Source: Stieleria neptunia
GTDB taxonomy: Bacteria; Planctomycetota; Planctomycetia; Pirellulales; Pirellulaceae
Length of the DNA stretch: 64,000 bases
Reading direction: 5' to 3'
Assembly: GCF_007754155.1 (NCBI RefSeq)
Contig: NZ_CP037423.1
Coordinates: 2,914,001 to 2,978,000 of the forward strand
Shown: piece after piece, positions 10,600 through 22,500 of the stretch
Layout: each line of letters starts with the position of its first letter
Numbering within the stretch: position 1 is the first letter of the stretch
The notes under the pieces: model-generated
The model's database searches: none
Told to the model about the DNA's origin: nothing
The model's input: the letters and a program-made list of their open reading frames with translations, nothing else
Made by a program: the position numbers and the translations under genes

Positions 10600-13500
10600 A
10601 TGGGCAATGATTACCCCACTTCGCACGCTTTCGAGAAGCGTTGTCGATCTCTTCGCACTTCTAGGCACGCAAAAATCGGCAAACGCCAGCAGTTGCGATT
10701 GCATCTCGAGCAGCTCGAATCGCGTTACCTGCTGGCCGGCGATTTCGGCGGCACCGCGGATCAGCCGCCGCTTGAATCGCCGGCCCCGATCACGTGGTTC
10801 GAGTCCTTCGACGAGGTCCCACGGATCGAGTTCGAATCGCTCGCCGCGGTCGATGCCGTTTATCCGGATGGCTTCCAAGGTCCGCGAGAACTGGCCGCCG
10901 GCGAATGGATCCTGCAACTGACCGGCTCGGCGGCCAGTCGCATCCACGTGCTGCAGACCGCTGATCAACAATTGGACGACGGCACGATCGAGTTCACGAT
11001 CATCGCGGGGCTCGGCGCCGAAGGACTGGTCTTGGTGCGTGGCGAGGGCGTCACGGCATCGGACATCGAAGCGAGCTTGGAGCGTAACGATGCCGTCGAA
11101 TCGCTCAGTCTGAATTCCATCATCACCGGCCAAGCGACGACGCCGAACGACTCAGACTACACGCCGGGACTACTCACAGGCCTGACAACCATCGGCGCCG
11201 AAGCGGCCTGGGACGAATCAACTGGCAGCATGCAGACCGTTGTTGGGGTGATCGACTCGGGGATCGATCTGGATCACCCCGATCTGTATCTGAACATCTG
11301 GATCAACCAGGGGGAGATCCCGGCCACGCTGAGTGCATTGCAAGACATCGACGGCGACGGGCTGATCACGTTTTATGACCTGAACAACTTGCAGGTGATC
11401 GACGGTTCGATCTATGTCGCTTCGACAGTGGTCACCGATGGCGGCGGCAACTTCGTGTCGGGGGACTTGGCCACCGAGGAACAGCTCACGACGGCGACGC
11501 CCTACGCCACCGGCCTGAACGCGGATTACGTGCAGGACCTCGCGGGGAAGCGCGATAGTGTGAACGGTCGGATCGATGCGTTGGACTTGCTCGCCGACAC
11601 GGATTGGTCGGACGGACGCGACACGGACGGGAACGGGTTCTTTGACGATCTGTTTGGCGTCAATTTCCGCAGCGGAGAAGACGATCCGTTTCCGCCGAAC
11701 GAGCCCGATGATGTTCTCGGTCACGGAACGCATGTGGCGGGCACGATTGGCGCGGTGGGCAATAACCACATCGGCGTGGTTGGCGTCAATTGGCAGACCT
11801 CGTTGATGCCGCTGCGGATTCTGGACAACGACAACCGCAGCGACGCGGGCGCGGGGTTGCGCGCGGTGAACTACGCCAAAATGATGCGTGGTCGTCTCGA
11901 AGTCGACGACAACAATCGTACGACCGAAGGCGCAAACGTTCGCGTCTTGAACAACAGTTGGGGCCAGCCGGGCGGATATGAGCCGGCGTTCGAGGCGGCG
12001 ATCGGTGAGTTGGGCGATGCCGGCATCTTGTTCGTCGCGGCGGCGGGCAACGGTGACATCTTCGGCAACGGCGTCGACAACGACCAAACGCCGTTTTATC
12101 CGGCCAGCTACGAAGCCGACAACGTGATCGCGGTTGCGGCCGCCACGCCGGACGATCACCTGGCCACCTTCAGCAACTACGGCGGCACATCGGTCGACAT
12201 CGCAGCACCCGGGACAGGCATCCGCAGCACGCTCAAGGGCGGAGGTTACGGAACCGCCAACGGAACCAGCATGGCATCGCCCCATGTCGCCGGTGCTGCC
12301 GCGTTGGTCTGGTCGGCGTATCCGCAAGCGACGGTTGATGAAATTCATGCCGCGATACTCAGTGAGACATCGGTTGATCCAATCGCAAATGGATCCGCAC
12401 TCGTCACAACCGGCGGTCGCCTGAGTGTCGCGAAAGCGATCGGCGCCGATGTGTTTGCGCCATCGGCGGTGGTGATTGCCAAAGAGAACATCACGACGAC
12501 AGGCGGAAGGACGACCGAGTTCACGGTCGAGTACAGCCATCGTGACGGGATCGACCTTGATTCGATCGACGACAACGATGTGATCGTGACGCGTCAGTGG
12601 GGACCGGCCGATGAGATCCCGGTGACGCTCAAGCCGGGCACCAAAGCCGCAACGCCGACGGGCGCGATCGCGACCTACATCATGGAAGCTCCCGGCGGAG
12701 GAACATTCACCAACTCGACTCCGGTGGTGATCGACGGTGCGATAGCGAACACAATCACGTCCCAAATCTACATCGACGACATTTGGGGCGTTCCCGCGGA
12801 CATCACGGTTTCGTTGAACATTGATCACACGCGAGACCAGGATCTGAACATCACGCTAATCGCCCCTGACGGAATGCGATCCGTCTTGGTGTCCGGCAAA
12901 GGTGGTACGGCAGACAACTTCACGAATACGACATTCGATGACGGCACGGCGACCTCGATCGCAGATGGAACAGCCCCGTTCACCGGAACGTTTCGTCCTG
13001 AAGAGAGTATCCTGCCGCTGATCGCCGATGGGATTTCCGGTTCCTGGACACTGGAGATCGAAGACATTGCCGCCGCGGAGGGCGGAACGCTTCAAGACTG
13101 GTCACTTAATTTTGCACCGCGTTGGGATGCAATGGACTATGGCGAGTACTTGATTTCGACAGTGGAAGGGAATGTCAAAGCGGATACGAGCGACAGTTTT
13201 GTTGAGTCCCGACCGATTGGGGCCTTCAACGTCAAAATCGAGGATGATCCGTCGATTCTTTACGTCGAGGCCTCTTTCGATTCGTTGAGCCCAGGGTCGC
13301 TTCGTAGCACGATCATCGCCGCCAATGCCGCGGCGCCCGCCGAGCGGACGATCATTTTGAAATCGGGAACCTACACCATCAACCTCGCGCCGGTCGTTGA
13401 TTCGTCATCGATCTTTGGATCGGCTCTCGAGTCGCTTGGCATCGACAATCCCGGCGGTTGGTCCAACGAGAATTCTGGAGACTTCGATATCACTGGAAAC

Positions 13501-16500
13501 GTCTCAATCATCGGTGATACAAACGACGAGACAATCGTCGACTCCCAGCTGATCGATCGCGGTTTCAAGGTTCATCGGGCGGGGTCTCTCAGCCTTTCTA
13601 GATTGGCCATTCAAGGGGGGAAATCACCTTCGACACAAGGAGGCGGTGGAATTTTGTCTGTAGGCGAATTAGAACTCCAACGCGTGACTGTCCGGGGAAA
13701 CGTCGCCCTGGGACCTAATGATTCTCAGCCAGCTTATGGCGGAGCAATCGCCGTCTGGGGTGGCAGTGCTAATCTGCATCAGTCTTGGATCACGGAGAAC
13801 GAAGCCGACTTCGGAGGTGGTGTCTATTATAGTGGTGAGGCAACAGGGAGCGTGCAACGCAGCACCTTTGATCAAAACCGCGGCGGTGGCCTCTATTTGC
13901 GAACCTCGGTAGATGTTTCCGTCGAGAACTCCACCTTCTCTGCAAATATTGGTGGTCACGGTGCAATCGCAAAATTTCCCCCGAGCGGTTTTTTGAGGGC
14001 TAACGGCGCCAGTACTTCGCCTTCGATAAGCGCCGATGGCCGGTATGTGGCGTTTGAGTCGGAAGCAAACAACCTCGTCCCGGGGGACACGAACAATCTT
14101 GTAAATGTCTTCCTTACGGATATTTTCGTTCAGGATCGCGTCACGGGCACGATCGAACGAGTCAGTATCAGCGACGCGGGAGTCCAACCGAATGGCAATA
14201 GCACTCGACCTGTGATTAGCGCCGACGGCCAGTATGTTGCGTTTGAATCGGACGCAAGCAACCTCGTCCCAGGGGACACGAATAACGAGCGCGACATCTT
14301 CCTCTACGATCGCAACACCGGCACGATAAAACGGATCAATGTCAGCGAAACGGGAGTCCAAGCGGCTAGCTTTAGCGGTTCGCCCGTGATAAGCGCCGAT
14401 GGCCGGTATGTGGCGTTTCATTCACAAGCTGGAAACTTGGTCCCAGCTGATAGCAGCTTCACAACTGACGTTTTCGTTTACGATCGCACCTCGGATACGA
14501 TCGAACGGGTCAGCGTCACGGATTCAGGAGGCACCGGGAATGGCCATAGCAGTAAGCCTTCTATAAGCGCCGATGGCCGCTACGTAGCATTTTCCTCGTC
14601 CGCAACAAACTTTGTCCCGGGAGACACGAATAACCGTCATGACGTCTTCGTTTTCGATCGCAGCACGAGCACGATCGAAAGGATCAGCACCAACGATGCG
14701 GGTGCCCAAGGAGATAACACTAGCAATTCGGCCGCGATCAGCGCCGATGGCCAGTATGTGGCGTTTGCGTCGAATGCGAGCAACCTGGTCGCGGGAGATA
14801 CGAACGGCGAATACGACATCTTCGTTTACGATCGCAGCACCGATAAGGTCGAACGGGTTAGCATTAGCAATGCGGGAGTCGAAGGGAATGCCAGAAGTTA
14901 TGCCCCTTCGATCAGCGGTGATGGTCAGCTTGTAGTGTTTTACTCAAAAGCAAGCTACCTAGACCCAGACAACACGGACGAAACAAATGACATCTTCCTA
15001 TACGATCGCAACGTCGGCACCCTCGAACAAGTCAGCGTTGGCGATGGGGGACTCCTTGGATATCTCAGTGATCCTCGGCCCGCGATAAGCGCCGATGGCC
15101 GCTATGTAGTGTTTGACTCAGACAAAAGCAATCTTGCTCCGGGCGACCTGAACGGCAAGTCAGACATCTTTGTTTACGATCGCAGTCTGGACAATATCCA
15201 GCCTGAAACCCTTGCTGCTGTAGGTACAGTTTCCAACGGCCCCAGTGATTGGCCCGCGATAAGCGACGACGGCGGGTATGTGGCGTTTGAGTCAGACGCG
15301 AGCAACTTGGTCCCTGGTGACACGAACGATCAAGCTGACATATTCGTTCGCGATCGTAGTACGGATACGGTCGAGCGAGTCAGTATCAGTGATGCAGGAG
15401 TCGAAGCGGATGGGTTGAGTACTCGGCCCGCGATCAGTCCCGATGGCCTGTTTGTGGCGTTTGAATCGGAAGCAAGCAACCTCGTCCCGGGAGACACGAA
15501 CGGCCAATCGGACATCTTCGTTTACAGTCGCAGTACCGGCACGACTGAACGGGTCAATTTAAGCGATGCGGGAGTCCAGGCGAATGACAGTAGCCATCAT
15601 CCTTCGATAAGCGCCGATGGCCAGTACGTCACCTTCTATTCGTATGCTGACAACCTGGTTCCAGGTGACACGAACGACAGGCCGGACATCTTCGTTTACC
15701 AACGCGGCACCGGCACGATCGAAATGATCAACATCAGCGACGTGGGGATCCAAGCAAATAGTATTTCTTATTCGCCCGTAATAAGCGCCAATGGCCAATA
15801 TGTGGCGTTTGAATCGTCTGCTGACAACTTGGTTCCAGGTGACACGAACGGCCAATCCGACATCTTTGTCCACGATCGCAGTACGGGCACGATCGAACGG
15901 GTCAGCATGAGCGATGCGGGAATCCAAGCCAACGGCTCGAGCCGTTGGCCCGCGATAAGCCGTGATGGCCAGTATGTCACGTTCATGTCGTATGCTGACA
16001 ACCTGGTTCCACAGGACACGAATGGGCAACCGGACATCTTTGTTTACGAGCGCACGACGGGCAAGATCGAACTCGTCAGCATCAGCGATGAGGGAGTTCA
16101 AGGAAATTATGGCTCTAGCAGAGGGCCCGCGATAAGCGCCGATGGTCGCCATGTGACGTTTGAGTCGTATGCTGACAACTTGGTTCCAGGTGATACCAAC
16201 AACGCGAGCGACGTCTTCGCCTACGATCGCAGTACGGGATCGATCGAACGGGTCAGCATCAGCAATGCGGGAGTCCAAGGGGGAAACTCTAGCTCTTCGC
16301 CCGCGATAAGCGCCGATGGCCGGTATGTGGCTTTTTCCTCGCGGGCGACCAACATGGTTGCGTGGGACACGAACAGCGAAGACGACATCTTCGTTTACGA
16401 TCGCAGTTTGAAATCTATCCAGTCTGATACTTTTGCTGCGAAAGGGACAGTGACCGACGTCTCACACACAACGATCGCGTTTTCGGGCGATTTAAGTTCG

Positions 16501-19500
16501 GGCAGCACGGTTCGCGGCAATGTTCAAGTGCAGAACTCGTTGTTCTTTGCTAATCAGGTTGCCCAGGATCTTGATGTGTACTCTTCCCCTGTATCTTTCA
16601 ACAACGTTTTTTCTGAAGCAACTCAAACCGATTTTATCGCTCCACTTGTTCGCTTTAACGACCTGCCACCTGTCCACCGCTTGTCCGAGGGCAATCCAGC
16701 GATCGACGCCGCGGTTTCGTCGGGGAACATCGTTCCGGATCAATTGGGGCAAGTGCGCCGTGATCCGGCTGATATCGGGGCTGTGGAGGCCACGGACGCG
16801 TCGGTAAGCGGAGTTGTTTATTTCGATCGCAACCAAAACGGTCGCCTGGACACGGGTGAACCTGGGATCGCGAACGTCGACGTCAATGTGACAAGTACGA
16901 CATCGTCAAGCGTTGTTCGTTCGGATGCGGAAGGCAACCTAAACCTTCATGAAGTGAAACCAGAGCGGCTCAACTTTAACGTCGCGCTTGAGTCCGGAAC
17001 GCACTGGTCAGTCTTCATTCCACCGATCGAATTAATTCGCAACGGTCCGTTACTTGCGAACAGCAGCATTAATTCAGGTGCGATGAGCGCCGATGGTCGG
17101 TACGTAGCGTTTTCTTCGAACGCAACGAACCTCGTTACGGGAGACACGAACAATAGTGGAGACGTCTTCGTTTACGACCGAAACTCGAACACAATAGAAC
17201 GAGTCAGCATCAACGCTGCGGGAGTCCAAGGGGATTCAAGTAGCTCGGCTCCCACGATAAGCGCCGACGGTCGCTATGTCGCATTCGATTCGAATTCTAC
17301 CAATTTAGTCGCTGGGGATTTGAACAACACGACTGACATCTTCGTCTACGATCGCAGCACGGGCACGATCGAACGGGTCAGTTTCAATGACACGGGAGTC
17401 GAAGGGGATGACTATAGCGGATCGCCCTCGATAAGTGCCGATTGCCGGTATGTGGCATTTCAATCCAGGGCAAGCAACCTAGTTCCAGGGGATACGAACG
17501 GCCAAACGGATATCTTCGTCCACGATCGAATCACGGGTACGGTCGAACGAGTCAGCATCAGCGATGCGGGAGTCGAGGGAGATGACAGTAGCCTCTCCCC
17601 AAAAATAAGCGCCGATGGCCTGTATGTTACGTTCATTTCGCGCGCCACCAATCTGGTTCCAGAGGACACGAACGGCAAGCAAGACGTTTTCCTTTACGAT
17701 CGCAGCACCAATACGATCGAACGGATCAGTGTCAACGATGCGGGAGTCCAAGGGGATGGCAATAACTATACGCCGGCGATTAGCGCCAACGGCCAGTTCG
17801 TGACGTTTCGCTCATACTCGCGCAACTTGATCCCGGAGGACACGAGCGGCAACCCTCACATTCTTGTTTACGATCGCAACACAAGGACGATCGAACCGGT
17901 GAGCATCAACGATGTGGGAGTCCAAGCAAATCGCAGCTATGCTCCCACGATAAGCGCTGATGGCCGATATGTGGCCTACTATTCGGATTCATCCATCCTT
18001 GTCCCGGGAATCTCAAATGGTCAGGATGATATTTTCATTTATGACCGAAGCACAAGCAAGGTTGTACGAGTCAGCATCAGCGATCTGGGAGTCGAAGGAA
18101 ATGGCGCAAGTCGGCATCCGGTGATAAGCGCCGATGGACGGTACCTGACCTTTACTTCGTACGCTAGCAACCTAGTGGCCGGAGATTCAAACAACATCAC
18201 TGATTTGTTCATTGTATTTAACCCGCTCGCTGAACCCGGTCTCACGCGCGACCTTCAGGCTGGTGAATTCTTTACCGAACTCAAATTTGGCCTGGTTCCG
18301 GATCCGGGGGTAATCAGCGGTCGGGTGTTTGAGGATGTGGTCGCCAACGGTGTTTACGACGAGGGTGAGCCGTTAGACGTCGACACCACTGTATTCCTCG
18401 ATCTCAACTTGAATCGGCAACTGGATGAGGGTGAGCCGTTTGCGAATCCAGATGCGGAAGGACGGTACGAATTTACCAACACCGACGCTCATCTCTCCTA
18501 CGCCATCGCCGCTCTTTCGCCCATCGGATACGAGCAAGTTGCTCCCGGTGCCAGCGATGATTTCGTTTGGGACATTTTCCTTCCGGCCGGGGGCACAATC
18601 ACCAACCGTGACTTTGGGTTCCGACGGGCTCAGGCCACCGGGCAGTCGAGTGCTTCGGTTGTTACAGGACGTGTTTTTGAAGACAAGGACGGCAATGGTT
18701 TCTTTGACGCGGCAGTCGACACGGTCCATTCGAATATTCCAATCTATCTGGACGGCAATAGCGACCGAAAGCATACCACCGGAGCGAACGAGCCGATTGT
18801 TCGCACGGAGGCTGATGGGACTTTTGAGATTAGCGACTTGGGGTCGCGGATCGTGACCGTGCGGACGAAGTTGGGCGAGGACCTGAAGCATGTGACTCCG
18901 CTCGGTAATTCGTTTGATCTTCAAACATCGAGTCTGTTTACCGGCGTCAGTGCGTTCAGCAAGGCGAGTGACGCCACGCATGCAGATTTTGACCAGGATG
19001 GCTTTGAAGACCTTGCGGTGCTGCTCAGCGACGGCAACCAGCTTGCCATTCGATTGAACGATCAAAACGGAGCGTTCCCGGCCAGCGACATCAACATCTC
19101 ACTGGGGCCGACCGACACGCAGCCCGGAACCTCGTTGCCGCTGGAAATGGTGGTCGGCCAGTTCAACGCTGATGCGGCAGACCGCACGGATGTCGCGATC
19201 GTCGGACAGTCGACGGGAAATGTGTTGATCCTGCTGGACTTTGACAAAGACACCGGTCAATTCGCTTCGCGGCAGACCGTCGACGTTGGCGAAAATCCGA
19301 TCAGCATCACTTCCGGGTACTTTGATGCCGGCGATACGCTTGACCTCGCCGTCGTGAACTTCGGAACTTCGCAGCTGGTGCAGGCTTCACCGGCGATCTA
19401 TGCCAAGATCAATGAGTCTTTCCAGATCCTGACCAATGATGGCGTTGGAACATTTACCGCACACGCCCCCGTTCCTGTTCCCGGCGATGATCCCGTGGCG

Positions 19501-22500
19501 ATCGTCTCCGATGATTTCAATGGAGACACACACGCCGACATCGCCGTGCTGCACAACGGGCCGACCTTTCCCAACTCTCCCTTCGGTGATGCGACGTTGT
19601 TCACCGGTAACGGGGCAAACGCGTTTGCTGAATCACATCGCGAACCCGTCGAGGGCGGACCGCTGGAGATGGTCAGCGGGGATTTCAACGGTGATGGCAT
19701 CGCGGATCTGGCTGTCGCGAACGTTAGCCAGAATACGATGTCGATCCTGGCAGGGCGCGCCGACGGTGCAGTCATCCGTGAAACGGCCCATCCGATCGGG
19801 ACCGGCGAAAAGGGCATCGACAGCATGGATGTCGCCGACATTGATAACGATGGAGACCTAGACATCGTTGCGACAAGATTGTCCGACGGCGGCGTGGCGG
19901 TCTTTCGAAACATCACCGACACGACAGCGGATCCGCTGGTCGTCCAGTTTGAACCGCTGGAAAGTTTTGGCGTCGCACAAGCGTCTGTCTTTGAACGGGC
20001 GCCGATCGTGCTGGCGAACTTTGATAATGATACGTCGGGGCCGAATGGCGAAGGTACCATCGATATCATCGCGATTCCAAAATCGACGGCGACGGTTAAC
20101 GTGTTGCTGAACACGCTTGTCGACGGCGGGCACCGCGTTGCGTTGGATGGATTAAATACGATCGGCAACCTGGACTTCATCATCACGCCGACCGGTGATG
20201 TTGTGGCTCCGTTGGTCACGGACGTCCGCGTCGCCGGATCTGGCTGGGCGACGAGTTTCAAGTCGGCCGTCGATCCGCAAAATCTGCGCGGCGCCGAAGT
20301 TCCCGGACCGACTGCGTTGCGGCCGCTCTCGTGGAACGGCCTGGACACGCTCTTTGTCGAATTCAGTGAAGACATTCAAAAAGCATCAGACGGCATCATT
20401 GATGCGGCCGACCTGACGCTGGTCGGTGTCAATGTGCCGAACTATGAGACCGCATCGGAGTTTGGCGTCACGACCAGCTATACCAACGGCGGAGGCGATG
20501 GTCCGTTCCTGTTGACGATTCAGTTGGCCGGAGCCGCTGACTTTGGGGCGGATCGCATCGTGTTGGGCATCGGGGATTCGATCGTCGATCTGGCCGGCAA
20601 TCCACTCGGCGGCAATTCAATCTTTGGGTTCAACGTGCTGCCGGGTGATGTCGATGGCAGTGGCGGTGTCTTGGCCACCGATGTGCTGACGGTCAACGCC
20701 AGTCAATTCACGTTCGCCGGTGCTGTGGGCTACGATGCCTTCCGAGATATCGATGGTTCCGGAGCGGTTTTTGCCAATGATGTGTTGCTGACGAATAGCC
20801 GGCAGTTCACGTTCTTGCCGCCAGAGCCGAGTCCGCCCGCCGAAGGGGAAGCCCCGGTGTTGCTGATGGTGGATGCCGAAGGCGAAGACGCTGGCGCGGC
20901 CGGAGTGAAATTGTTTGGCGAAATCGAGACGTTCAACGGGCCGGGAACTTACACGTTGGACATGTTTGTCGAGGCGGTCGGCGGGCCGGTTTCGATCGCG
21001 GGCTTTAACGCGCCGCTGTTGGTCGATGGGACCGGCGTCAGCTTTGCCGGTGACGAGACGGCGTTTGCGCCCAACGCTTCGTTCGATCTGGAATTCGTGA
21101 CGGGACTGGGGACGCCCGGCGTCTACGGCGTGGCCGGTTCTTTGGGGCCGGGATTGCAACTTGATGCGGGCCAAAGTGAAATTCTGTTCTCGATTGATCT
21201 GGTGGTCGATTCAAACTTCGATACTCCCGCGGATGTCGTCAGCATCATCACCGACGGTCCGTTCGCATCCGCCTTGCAGTTTACCGATGCGGATTTGGCG
21301 ACGATTCAAGATGTCACCATCGAGTCGGCGGCGCGGATCGTCGTGCCTGTCCCGCCGGTCGTTTTGCTGAATTCACTTGCGACGGAGCCCGCAGACTTGC
21401 CGAGCGGCGCCCAGCCATCGTCTTGGGACACACAGCGCGACCAAATCCGTGACATCGTGATTGAACTGCAAACGCCGATCGCGGCACTGCCCGACGGTGG
21501 AATCTCGCTGACGAACCGGGGCGTCAACGACGGTGATCCGGAAACGGTCATCGAGTTGCGAGTCGACCAAGTTTCGCTCGATGCGGCCGGAACCGTGATC
21601 ACGATCTTGCTCGATGCGAAGCAATTGCCCGACGGGCCTTATAGGTTGGAGTTGTCGCCGGAGGTCACGAGCGGGTCGGCATTCGCCTTCACCGCCGATG
21701 ATCAAAACCGATTCTTTGTCTTGAGCGGCGATTGGGACGGGAACAGCAGTGTTGACCTGAGAGACCTCGCGACGTTTGCGTACTGGTCCGGCATCCCGGG
21801 CGGCGCCCCCGGTTATGTCAATGACGATGGCATCGGGGGCATCACGATCGATGACCTGGCCGGATTTGAAGCCAACTATGCAATCAAGCTTGATGTGCCG
21901 GGAATGACCGAATCAATTGATCCGGATTGGATCGATGCCGAAGCGTTTGAGCGTGCGAAAGCGACGATCATCGAGCGGACGGATGTCAACGGCAGCTCAA
22001 CGGTCTCGCCCTTGGACGCCTTGCATGTGATCAACCGAATCGCAACAGAGTTCGTCGGCACCACCGATTGGCAATACGATGTCAATCGAGACGCCGAGAT
22101 CACGCCCCGCGATGCGTTGTTCGTCATCAACGCGATCGCACGAGCGTCTTTATCCGATCTGAATCCCGGTGAAGCGTCATCCACCGAGTCGATTGCGTTG
22201 CGATCGAGCACCACTGTTGCGGCGGCCGAGGCGCCGACTGAGTCATTGTCGGATGCACCGACCGTGATCCTGGACCTGGTCGGTGGTCGTCAAACCTATT
22301 CGGGGCCAGGGACCTACACGTTCGATTTTACGATCACGGCAATCGGTGGGGACCAGACCATCGCCGGATTCAATCTGCCGTTGCGTTTCGACGTCCCCGG
22401 AGTGACGTTTGGCGGAACGATCGACGATTTCGTTCGCAACCCAGCGTTCAGCTATGAATATGTTGCGCCGCTCAGCCAAGCCAACCACTTCGGCGTCGCG

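Noticed and set aside
11218..12828. Long minus-strand open frame (536 codons) opposite the giant protease
   Set aside because: It is the antisense shadow of the intact subtilisin domain; the Val/Asp/Arg-rich product has no domain, and the plus-strand catalytic motifs are unmistakable.
14011..18222. Regular 174-base periodicity that could suggest a CRISPR-like or satellite array
   Set aside because: The period equals 58 codons, the frame is open throughout and the units encode PD40-like blades; there are no short spacers.
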